DNA of 64,000 nt, taken from positions 1 to 64,000 of the forward strand of contig NZ_JACJSG010000010.1 in assembly GCF_014697625.1 (NCBI RefSeq), given 5' to 3'. Shown here piece after piece: positions 8,953 to 15,641 of this stretch (position 1 is the first letter of the stretch; every line of letters starts with the position of its first letter). This DNA comes from Anabaena azotica FACHB-119. Its GTDB lineage: Bacteria > Cyanobacteriota > Cyanobacteriia > Cyanobacteriales > Nostocaceae. The translations under genes were made by a program, and so were the position numbers. The notes beneath the pieces were generated by a model that did no database searches, was not told the origin of the DNA, and saw only the letters and a program-made list of their open reading frames with translations.

Positions 8953-9369
8953 TCAACCGTGAAATACATCCCAAAATAGGGTGAGGGAGATGAACAACAG
9001 CAAAAATCCGGTTGATTTGTCTAAGGTTTTGGGGCTTAAGCGTTTAGATATCCAGCTACCTAAAAGTACACCTAGTAAACTTGTGGTAATTAATGCTGCT
9101 CCTGAACCTAGAAATACTATCCAGGGTGAATGCGACTCTGCACTCATTAACAACGTTGATAGCTGGGTTTTATCGCCAATTTCCGCACAAAAGATTGTTA
9201 CAAAGGTTGTAACAAAAATTGCCAATACTGATTCCTGCTTTTTCGGGCTTTCCTCAACAGGCTCAATAATGACAGTAGATAAATGGGATTGGGTACTTTC
9301 TTGTAATGCTGACTGGCTCATAGTCTGAGTTACGCCTAAAGGTGTCAAAGGTGCAGAGTCAAGTTTCAC
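8953..9369 (-). CDS. Half-size GDT1/TMEM165 (UPF0016) manganese transporter, subunit 1
   Basis: This 138-residue partner of the next gene has a poorly conserved hydrophilic N-terminus of about 45 residues and then one three-helix unit with AEIGDKTQLSTLLMS. A shorter start at M17 (MSQSALQEST) is equally possible. The complementary EIGDKT and ELGDKS motifs of the two genes match the two halves of single-chain members such as the cyanobacterial thylakoid/plasma-membrane Mn exporter. A role in keeping cytosolic Mn low is inferred from the family. Confidence 0.85.
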   Translation of the reverse strand: MKLDSAPLTPLGVTQTMSQSALQESTQSHLSTVIIEPVEESPKKQESVLAIFVTTFVTIFCAEIGDKTQLSTLLMSAESHSPWIVFLGSGAALITTSLLGVLLGSWISKRLSPKTLDKSTGFLLLFISLTLFWDVFHG

Positions 9370-9525
9370 AGGTAGTAATTTTTTTACTAGATGGTTTTCA
9401 TATTCTTCTCATTTTCTCAGATTGTTGTCATAATTGACAACTTTTTTTGGAAATCGTGAATGTCAACAATAGTTTTGTTAGGCGTTGGGAATCATAGATA
9501 TTGCTGATCATTCTGAGATAAAACT

Positions 9526-10662
9526 ATGATGAATGCGATCGCCCGCAAAGTAACCCGATTTTTCCAGGCTAGGAACAAAAATATCTGGTGGGGATTGGTA
9601 TGTGGAATTTTGGTATTGTTGCTGGTAGGCTCGCCGGTGCGATCGCAACAACCAAACCCTCAACCAGCATCATTAGTTGTAGCCACCAGAGCCATTCCCC
9701 CCTTTGTATTTGATGATCAAGGTCAACTATCAGGATTTAGTATTGACCTTTGGCGTAGCGTCGCCAAGGAAATAGGTACAGAGTTTAAATTTGTCGAGTA
9801 TCCCACCGTAGCTGATTTACTCTCATCTGTTGAGAGTGGTAAAGCCAACGCAGGTATTGCAGCCATTTCCATTACTGCTGAACGTCAGCAAAAATTTGAT
9901 TTTTCCTTACCCATGTTTAACGGGGGATTACAGATTTTGGTACGCAACCCAAAACTCAATAGTGGTAGCGCACCAAATATTTTGTCGCTATTTTTCTCAG
10001 TGACGCTTTTACAAGTCATAGGCTTGGCTCTATTACTCATGGTAATAGCAGCTCACATTATTTGGTTATTTGAACGTCATCACCCAGAAGCTATGATTCC
10101 CAAATCCTACTTTCCGGGAATTTTTAAAGCCTGTTGGTGGGCTGCGGCTACCTTAGCCACTCAAGCTGATGAAATGCCCAAAGGTGTTATCAGTCGAGTG
10201 TTAGCTATTATTTGGATGTTTATCGGAGTGCTTTTTGTGGCTTACTTTACAGCTGCTGCTACCACCTCATTAACTGTGCAACAACTACAAGCAGATATCA
10301 ACAGTTTAGAGGATTTACGCGGCAGGTTAGTAGCAACAACAACTGGCAGTACAGCAGCCACATATTTAAAAGAAAACAGAATTTCTATCTTAGAAGTCCC
10401 CAAAATTGAGCAGGCTTACGAGGCATTAGAAAGTAAAAAAGCTGACGCTGTTGTGTTTGATGCTCCTGTACTGCTATATTATGCTGCCAATCAAGGTCAA
10501 GGAAAAGTAGAGGTAGTAGGCAGTATTTTTCGTGAAGAAAACTACGGTATCGTTTTGCCCAATAACAGCCCCTACCGCAAACCTATCAACAGCGCCTTGC
10601 TGAAATTAAAGGAAAATGGCACTTATCAGTTGCTTTACGATAAGTGGTTTAGTGTGAAGTGA
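9526..10662 (+). CDS. Glutamate-receptor-like ligand-gated channel (GluR0 type) with atypical pore
   Basis: The order of parts is that of prokaryotic ionotropic glutamate receptors. A signal anchor (about 19-37) is followed by lobe S1 (about 48-145, with AISITAERQQKFDFS as the ligand-binding segment), membrane helix M1 (ILSLFFSVTLLQVIGLALLL), a re-entrant pore, helix M3 ending in YFTAAATTSLT (compare SYTANLAAFLT in animal receptors), and lobe S2 (about 255-375, with ADAVVFDAP). Length 378 agrees with GluR0 (about 400). The pore segment reads TLATQADEMPKG, not the K+ filter TVGYGD of GluR0, so ion selectivity cannot be taken over from GluR0. ATG at 9526 is followed by a second ATG at 9529. Confidence 0.82.
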   Translation: MMNAIARKVTRFFQARNKNIWWGLVCGILVLLLVGSPVRSQQPNPQPASLVVATRAIPPFVFDDQGQLSGFSIDLWRSVAKEIGTEFKFVEYPTVADLLSSVESGKANAGIAAISITAERQQKFDFSLPMFNGGLQILVRNPKLNSGSAPNILSLFFSVTLLQVIGLALLLMVIAAHIIWLFERHHPEAMIPKSYFPGIFKACWWAAATLATQADEMPKGVISRVLAIIWMFIGVLFVAYFTAAATTSLTVQQLQADINSLEDLRGRLVATTTGSTAATYLKENRISILEVPKIEQAYEALESKKADAVVFDAPVLLYYAANQGQGKVEVVGSIFREENYGIVLPNNSPYRKPINSALLKLKENGTYQLLYDKWFSVK

Positions 10663-10974
10663 AAATTATTGAATAATAATTTTTACCTCCCTTTGCAGAC
10701 CCAATTAACAATAGTAGGGTGCGTCAGATGTGGAAAATCCTTGAATCTGTACGAAATTATTGGGGCTGACGCACCCTACAGTTAGTTTGATGATGACACT
10801 TGCATATGTCCTATCAACAAATCACTGTAGCGCTATCCTCCTGGGTCAATCAAATGTCATTCGTCGAATAACTGAGGTTGGAGAATCAAACATCGCTACC
10901 TTTATTTTTAGTTTTTCTTAACCTCGTTAAAAAAAGAACAAACAACATTGACTTTGCACATATCGGTTCCAAAT
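10663..10974. other. Intergenic region with a dispersed repeat
   Basis: Apart from the GTAGGGTGCGTCAG element (next entry), I see only an AT-rich spacer between the channel gene and the convergent DUF4276 gene. No terminator with a clear T-tract was found. Confidence 0.5.
10714..10813. repeat. Dispersed repeat R1, copy 1 (GTAGGGTGCGTCAG...CTGACGCACCCTAC)
   Basis: The 14-bp ends 10714-10727 and 10766-10779 are perfect inverted repeats. The core between them (AAAATCCTTGAAT..GTACGAAATTATT) and the right-hand extension ending in AAGTCCTA-like sequence are shared with copies at 29257-29356, 30550-30640, 36410-36474 and 45999-46098. It is non-coding, so a MITE or small hairpin element. Confidence 0.85.
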
Positions 10975-11550
10975 CTACAACTCTTGGAGAAACTTGAGGA
11001 GTTCCTTAAACGAAGGACAACGCTCAGAACAAAGCTCTAAATTTAGTTTTTCGGCTAATTCAGCATTCATGTTGGTGCTATAACGAGGTTTTCTATTTTC
11101 ACCGATTGACAATCTAATTAAAGACTCTTTCGGTTTTGTAATTAGGTGAGGGTTTAAGTTGGCTTCACCTTTGCCTCGTCCAACGTATTTTATAACATCT
11201 GGGTCTGACCAAAACCAAGCTTCTAATTCCTCAATTGGAATACAGATATGTTTGTTAATATTTTGAAACTTAGAAGCTGCTGATTCCAAAGTCTCTCTCA
11301 GTTTCGCTTCATCATTAAGGGAATTATTTTGCGGGTTACGATCTAAATCATGGACGATAATAAAAGCATTGCAGCCTTCATTAGACATGACTTTGAGTTT
11401 AGCTGATAGCTTTCTTTTTAAGGTGCTACTACCTTTAGATGCCCACGATTTTGTCCTAGTATTCTTGCCAAGTACACGATGTACAATTTTCCGAATTGTG
11501 TCACAGTCCGTATCGTCTTCAGCAATTAAGGCAATCAAGCAGTTACTCAT
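10975..11550 (-). CDS. DUF4276 (TOPRIM-like) protein, partner of the adjacent ABC-ATPase
   Basis: I start this gene at ATG 11550 (MSNCLIALIAEDDTD), because this ATG overlaps the stop of the ATPase gene (GATGAGTAA), a typical translationally coupled pair. A start four codons upstream is possible. The 191-residue protein resembles DUF4276, a family related to TOPRIM nucleases. E11 and D15 in AEDDTD form the first acidic site, and D68-L-D70 (IIVHDLDRN) is a DxD. EELEAWFWSDPDVI is typical of this family. TOPRIM domains cut or bind nucleic acid with Mg2+. With an ABC-ATPase alongside, the pair recalls OLD nucleases split in two, and the PARIS and AbiL defence systems. A defence role is inference. 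Confidence 0.75.
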   Translation of the reverse strand: MSNCLIALIAEDDTDCDTIRKIVHRVLGKNTRTKSWASKGSSTLKRKLSAKLKVMSNEGCNAFIIVHDLDRNPQNNSLNDEAKLRETLESAASKFQNINKHICIPIEELEAWFWSDPDVIKYVGRGKGEANLNPHLITKPKESLIRLSIGENRKPRYSTNMNAELAEKLNLELCSERCPSFKELLKFLQEL

Positions 11551-12763
11551 CGATAATACCACTGTAAAGCCAATCGCCTAAATCTCCTTCTTCGCAAAGA
11601 TAATCCACAACTTTCTGGATCTCTTCTTCATATAGTTTCCGAACATTTGTTCTTCCATTATTTCTATAGACTAAGTTGATTTTTTCTGGTTTAGTCCAAG
11701 CCACAACTTGCGGTGAATGAGTAGAGAGAATTAAATTATCCGTAAAAGTATACGTCTCAATTTCATTTAGTAACTTTGCTAGCATTGCAGGATGAATTTG
11801 TGTCTCAGGCTCTTCAATTATTGTCGTCGCATGAGGACGTGAGGAAATTATTTCCAGCAGGATTGATAAAACCCGAAGTGTTCCATCCGAGAGCAGACCA
11901 ATATTGACATCATCTAACAAGACAGAAGCAAGATATTCTTCATCTTTGTCTTTGTTGCTTGCTCTTGCTTCTCCACTTAAAATAAATTTTTGTATTGTTA
12001 TATTTCTTCCAAGTCCAATTCGCTGACAAACACTTTCAAGTTCATCAAGTTCTCCCATCTCTATACGACGGAATATTTTTCGCGCTAGCTGATCAGCTAG
12101 CCCAAAACTGCTAAAAGAAACGCCTTTACTTGAAACTCGTAAAACAGAAGGGCGACGTATTGATGCTTGACGGATAGGTTCTTTTCCAAGAAAGTGAACT
12201 CCCCTCAAAACAGCATAAACCCATTGCATTTCTTGAGGTAGCTTTAGACGCGCATTCTCTGGGAGATGTGATTGTCGAAGCGAGGTAGTATCCCCAAGAA
12301 TGGTAACAGATGGATCGCCGTTATTGTTTAAAGTTGTCACTCCAGCTTCAGTAGTCCATAAAAGCTCTTTTTCTCCGTCAACATACTGGCAATGTTCATT
12401 CCAAGAAAATTGGCTCTCGTCAGGAGTTTCACTTGTGGAGTCATCTATATCTAGGTTATCTTTAGAAGTGGGTAGAAATATAAGCTCATACCTATATTGA
12501 AGTCGTCGCTGAGTTGGTGTGGAAATTTCGATATCCAAGATTTTAGGAATGCTATCACTATCAATTATCCGAGATCGAGCGTACCTACCAATAGCTAATG
12601 ATGAGAGCGCTTCAAATCCTTCAAGGATAGCTGATTTGCCAGCCCCGTTTCGACCGACTAAGACCGCAAGTCCGTCACACAGAGATATAGAAACTTGACC
12701 GCCTAGAGCAGTCCAACCATCAATGGTAAAAGATAAGAGACGAAGCTGACTTATATTAGTCAA
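11543..12763 (-). CDS. SMC/OLD-like AAA (ABC-type) ATPase
   Basis: The 406-residue ATPase has a Walker A GRNGAGKS (37-44) preceded by LAVLVGRNG, as in RecF/SMC/OLD proteins. It also has an ABC-signature-like LSDGTLRVLSILLEI, Walker B TIIEEPETQIHP and the switch histidine in ILSTHSPQ. The middle (about 100-290) is the variable arm/coiled region. It lacks a TOPRIM domain, which is supplied by the overlapping downstream gene. Such ATPases act as sensors in anti-phage systems (OLD, PARIS AriA, AbiLi, Septu). The intergenic DNA on its 5' side (12764-13424) is long and the next genes are toxin-antitoxin pairs, which fits an accessory island. No adjacent restriction or phage genes were seen. Confidence 0.85.
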   Translation of the reverse strand: MTNISQLRLLSFTIDGWTALGGQVSISLCDGLAVLVGRNGAGKSAILEGFEALSSLAIGRYARSRIIDSDSIPKILDIEISTPTQRRLQYRYELIFLPTSKDNLDIDDSTSETPDESQFSWNEHCQYVDGEKELLWTTEAGVTTLNNNGDPSVTILGDTTSLRQSHLPENARLKLPQEMQWVYAVLRGVHFLGKEPIRQASIRRPSVLRVSSKGVSFSSFGLADQLARKIFRRIEMGELDELESVCQRIGLGRNITIQKFILSGEARASNKDKDEEYLASVLLDDVNIGLLSDGTLRVLSILLEIISSRPHATTIIEEPETQIHPAMLAKLLNEIETYTFTDNLILSTHSPQVVAWTKPEKINLVYRNNGRTNVRKLYEEEIQKVVDYLCEEGDLGDWLYSGIIDE

Positions 12764-13424
12764 AATAAAGTTTTTTCTCCCATGCTGACCATCTCAGTAA
12801 ATTCTAACTGATTACATCTATATTGTCTGTTCGCACCTGTACGTTAATAGCAGTATGTGCGATCGCTAGTCTCGTGCTGCTTGCAGCCCCCTTCACTCAA
12901 TGTGGAGATATCTTTGTCGGCATAACCTTGTGAGTTCAGTTTTAGGCGATCGCCTTACAACACCGTCTTAGCATTGTATCAGCAGACAGCGACTTGAGGA
13001 GGATTCAACAAGTGAAGACATTAACCGTTGAATCTTGGTTGTAAACCCATTCCTTATTTATTAAGAAACTGAGTAATTAATTTTTTGCCAAGGGTTATCA
13101 GAAGCTAGGGAATCTCAAGGTTTTGCAGAGACCCGACTGCATGATCCTCTTGCTCGGTCGCTGCTAGGATAAAATTTTGGAAAATTTTGGAAAACTGAGT
13201 TTTAATTAAATAAACTTATACAGTTCTCTGTGTTGGCTATCAATCTGAATGTGAGTGAGTTGAAATTTACTATAACTAGGCGAACTTACAATCCGTTATA
13301 TCCTCTTGTGCGCTATCTTAAAAGTAAAATCAAGCCACCTTTTGGCAGCTTGATTGGGGCAGTAGAAGATTTTAGATTTAATTTAATCCCCAAAAATCTG
13401 TTGTATCGAATTTAAAGGTAAGAA
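12764..13424. other. Gene-free spacer between the ATPase and GNAT-toxin genes
   Basis: The region contains a few HIP1-like GCGATCGC sites (12858, 12947) and a short duplication of TTTTGGAAAA near 13175-13195. A minus-strand terminator occupies the right end. A 61-codon frame (13230-13415) overlaps that terminator and shows no motif, so I do not call it. Confidence 0.5.
13319..13356 (-). terminator. Intrinsic terminator of the DUF1778-GNAT operon
   Basis: On the minus strand AATCAAGC (13356-13349) pairs with GCTTGATT (13336-13329) around a loop that has a further GCC/GGT pairing. The stem is followed by TTTACTTTTA. It lies about 70 bp beyond the stop of the GNAT toxin gene. Confidence 0.7.
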
Positions 13425-13940
13425 CTAACTAATAAGATTTGCTTTAATATCCTTCAGTGGAATCATCAGTGTTAGTGGTTCTATCGGTGATGGTTGAAAT
13501 TTCCGTTTTAAATAAAACTCTTTAGCTTCTTCATCTTTAGCATGAACCAAAACACACCTAATACCCACAATTTGAGATGCTGATACAATGCGTGTAATAG
13601 CATCCCTTAATAAACCAGACCCTATTCCTTTTTTTTCCCAATCAGTATCTACAGCTAATCTACCAATTAGCATACAAGGTATTGGGTCTGGTGCATTTCG
13701 TTTGGCTTTACTTGTCGCTGTTATATGAGCAACAGAAGCAGTGGCTAAACAGTAATAACCTATTACTTTATTTCCTACAGTTACTACATAAGTTCTTGCA
13801 GTATCCCCCTCTTTTTTTAAAGCCTTTTCCTTCAGCCATGTATTCAGAGCATCTGATCTGGATTTAAACTCCGATACATCATGCTCTGAAGTAATTAGCT
13901 GAGGAGCAGTAATAGTTTGAGTTTGTTCCATTAGTCCCAC
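13425..13940 (-). CDS. GNAT acetyltransferase toxin (TacT-like)
   Basis: This 171-residue GNAT-fold enzyme is of the type that acetylates aminoacyl-tRNA and blocks translation. VIGYYCLATASV and MLIGRLAVDTDWEKKGIGSG contain the acetyl-CoA pyrophosphate-binding loop (Q/RxxGxG, here KKGIGSG), and HAKDEEAKEFYLKRKFQPSP is the usual C-terminal part. Its start overlaps the upstream DUF1778 antitoxin gene by 10 bp, the classic TacA-TacT arrangement. A second start three codons in (MEQTQT) is possible. Likely regulation: antitoxin-toxin complex binding to the operon promoter upstream of 14221 (family knowledge). Confidence 0.88.
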   Translation of the reverse strand: MGLMEQTQTITAPQLITSEHDVSEFKSRSDALNTWLKEKALKKEGDTARTYVVTVGNKVIGYYCLATASVAHITATSKAKRNAPDPIPCMLIGRLAVDTDWEKKGIGSGLLRDAITRIVSASQIVGIRCVLVHAKDEEAKEFYLKRKFQPSPIEPLTLMIPLKDIKANLIS

Positions 13941-14221
13941 GGTGATTTACTCGTTAAGAATTTACGAAGTTCTTCATCCGCTTTAGGTGGTGAGTCAAGA
14001 ATAGCAAGGAATTCTTGATATCTTTCCTCGTCTAATGCGAAGAAGGTTTTGTCACAGATGACACTCTCCGCTTCTCGACAAGCCGCATCTAACACAAAGT
14101 CAGTACGTGTTTTGCCTAAAAGAGAAGCAGCGTAATCAATTAAATTCCGTTGTTGATCTTGAACCCTAATGTTAATTACTTGGTTACGACCAAGGTTGTC
14201 CATTTTAGAACGGGTAACCAT
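13931..14221 (-). CDS. DUF1778 antitoxin (TacA-like)
   Basis: This 96-residue antitoxin has a ribbon-helix-helix N-terminus (VINIRVQDQQRNLIDYAASL, about 16-35) for operator DNA. Family-typical RTDFVLDAA and a C-terminal tail (ALDEERYQEFLAILDSPPKADEELRKFL) should wrap and neutralise the GNAT toxin encoded directly downstream. The start could also be M7 (MDNLGRNQ). The toxin frame begins inside its last codons. Confidence 0.88.
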   Translation of the reverse strand: MVTRSKMDNLGRNQVINIRVQDQQRNLIDYAASLLGKTRTDFVLDAACREAESVICDKTFFALDEERYQEFLAILDSPPKADEELRKFLTSKSPWD

Positions 14222-14776
14222 CTTCTAATCAGCATCCAGTGTATATATCTCTAAAAGGCGTGCTATAGGATTCCTACTTAATTTTTGAAAAGATCCGTAG
14301 ATATGTAGGGTGTGTTAGCGACAGCGTAACGCACCTAGCCTGATGCTTTGGGTGCATTACAGCTTACACCTAACACACCCTACATATACTCAGATTTTTT
14401 CAGAAATCAAATCGGATTCCTATATTGCCTAATCTTTAATATAAATGATTGTATACACACTGTCAACACAATGCCATTTTTTCTGCCCAATCTTGTTTAT
14501 CAAGCCCACACAGCAAAACTGCGGCGGTTAAATCGACGTTACCCAATAGCGATCGCCGCAGCCTTGAACAACAGTTACGATTAATTTTAGATGATTTTCG
14601 AGTGCGACAACTGAGTTTAAAGGAAACCCTCCTACAGGAGTGGTTTCACTGCCTTGACACCCTCTGTTTTTTTATGTATCTTCAAAGTATATACGTTAGA
14701 CAAAGATTATTAAAAAGGTTTTGCTGCAAAAACACAAAATCCGGCGTGTAGATTGCTAACAAAGCGTTTGGAGAAG
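14222..14776. other. Spacer between two toxin-antitoxin operons
   Basis: The spacer holds the 18-bp inverted repeat described next. Two overlapping short frames at 14449-14751 are open, but they show no recognisable domain. I see no terminator with a T-tract. The promoter of the mazE-mazF pair should lie in about 14650-14765. Confidence 0.45.
14301..14387. repeat. Hairpin element with perfect 18-bp arms
   Basis: ATATGTAGGGTGTGTTAG (14301-14318) is the exact reverse complement of 14370-14387. The interior has further pairing (GCGTAACGCACC against GGTGCATTACAGC). It is a short, non-coding, MITE-like sequence. Confidence 0.85.
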
Positions 14777-15022
14777 ATGATGACAGCAGTAGTTGCTAAA
14801 TGGGGAAACAGTTTAGCTGTGAGGATTCCTAAATCGATAGCTGAACAAGCAAACGTCAGCGAAGGGACAGATATAAGTTTTAGTGTCGAAGGCAACAGTA
14901 TAGTAATTACACCAAAGAGACGAAAAAAATATACGCTTGATGAGTTACTTGAAGGGATGACCCCTGATAATTTTCATCCAGAATTTGCAACAGGTGATGC
15001 TGTGGGGAATGAAGCTTGGTAG
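14777..15022 (+). CDS. MazE/AbrB-type antitoxin
   Basis: I choose ATG 14777 (or 14780), because GGAG at 14770-14773 is a good ribosome-binding site and family members begin just before VAKWGNSLAVRIPK. A TTG eight codons upstream is less likely. The roughly 81-residue protein is a swapped-hairpin AbrB DNA-binding domain (AVVAKWGNSLAVRIPKSIAE, then ISFSVEGNSIVITP). Its acidic tail (LDELLEGMTPDNFHPEF) should bind and inhibit the MazF-type toxin encoded next. The toxin start overlaps its final codon. Confidence 0.88.
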   Translation: MMTAVVAKWGNSLAVRIPKSIAEQANVSEGTDISFSVEGNSIVITPKRRKKYTLDELLEGMTPDNFHPEFATGDAVGNEAW

Positions 15023-15462
15023 TAAAGCCGCCTTACTTTCCTGATAGAGGAGACATTGTAAAAGTAGAGTTTGGCTCTGCACAACAGTTCACTGCTGAAT
15101 CAATTCGACGTGTATTTACCCTCCATGATTCTGGAATGTCATTTGATGATATTGCCATAACACTAAATAACGAGCTACAACAAAAAGGGCGTGAGCAAAC
15201 TGGCTATCGCCCTGTTCTTGTCATATCTCCAATTAAGTACAATCAAATGGCTTCTTTAGTTTTAGCTTGTCCTATAACTACTAAATCAAAAGGTCTTAAT
15301 TTTGAAGTTCCCCTTATTGAAGGAATGGAAACAAAAGGGGTTGTGTTAGCAGATCAAATTAAAACATTAGATTGGAAAGCTAGAAAAGCAAAATTTGTTG
15401 AAACTATTGCACAAGATTTATTAGAAGAAGTACAAGCAAAGCTGGAAACATTAGTTTTATGA
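15016..15462 (+). CDS. MazF/PemK-type endoribonuclease toxin with an inserted HTH-like segment
   Basis: The ends are ordinary MazF: PDRGDIVKVEFG at the N-terminus, GYRPVLVISPIKYN with the catalytic arginine (R65), ACPITT with the catalytic threonine (T88), and GVVLADQIKTLDWKARKA. Between strand 1 and strand 2, at residues about 20-57, there are roughly 37 extra residues (AESIRRVFTLHDSGMSFDDI and onward) that look like the helix-turn-helix end of serine recombinases. The loop lies beside the RNA-binding cleft in known MazF structures. Start: a TTG at 15016 overlapping the mazE stop; no better ATG precedes the conserved PPYFPDRG. Length 148 against about 110 usual. Confidence 0.85.
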   Translation: MVVKPPYFPDRGDIVKVEFGSAQQFTAESIRRVFTLHDSGMSFDDIAITLNNELQQKGREQTGYRPVLVISPIKYNQMASLVLACPITTKSKGLNFEVPLIEGMETKGVVLADQIKTLDWKARKAKFVETIAQDLLEEVQAKLETLVL

Positions 15463-15641
15463 TTCTGTAATTGTTTTGGTAAACGCGATCGCGTTTACTT
15501 ATTTTCAGCTTTTGGGTTTGTTGGAGTAGACGCTGACTGGTGCGATCGCATACCATCTCACAAAGTTCAAATATCATAGTCAACAGTCAACAGCTAAAAA
15601 TCAAGGCTTTTAACTATGGACTATTGACTATTGACTATGGA
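15463..15641. repeat. STRR spacer between mazF and crtO
   Basis: It contains AGTCAACAGTCAACAG and GGACTATTGACTATTGACTA short repeats (15575-15650) and two HIP1-like sites. The two flanking genes converge here, and the repeat runs into the 3' end of crtO. Confidence 0.7.

Noticed and set aside
14449..14751. 100-codon plus-strand frame before the mazE gene
   Set aside because: No recognisable domain; it overlaps a second frame of similar quality and lacks a ribosome-binding site.
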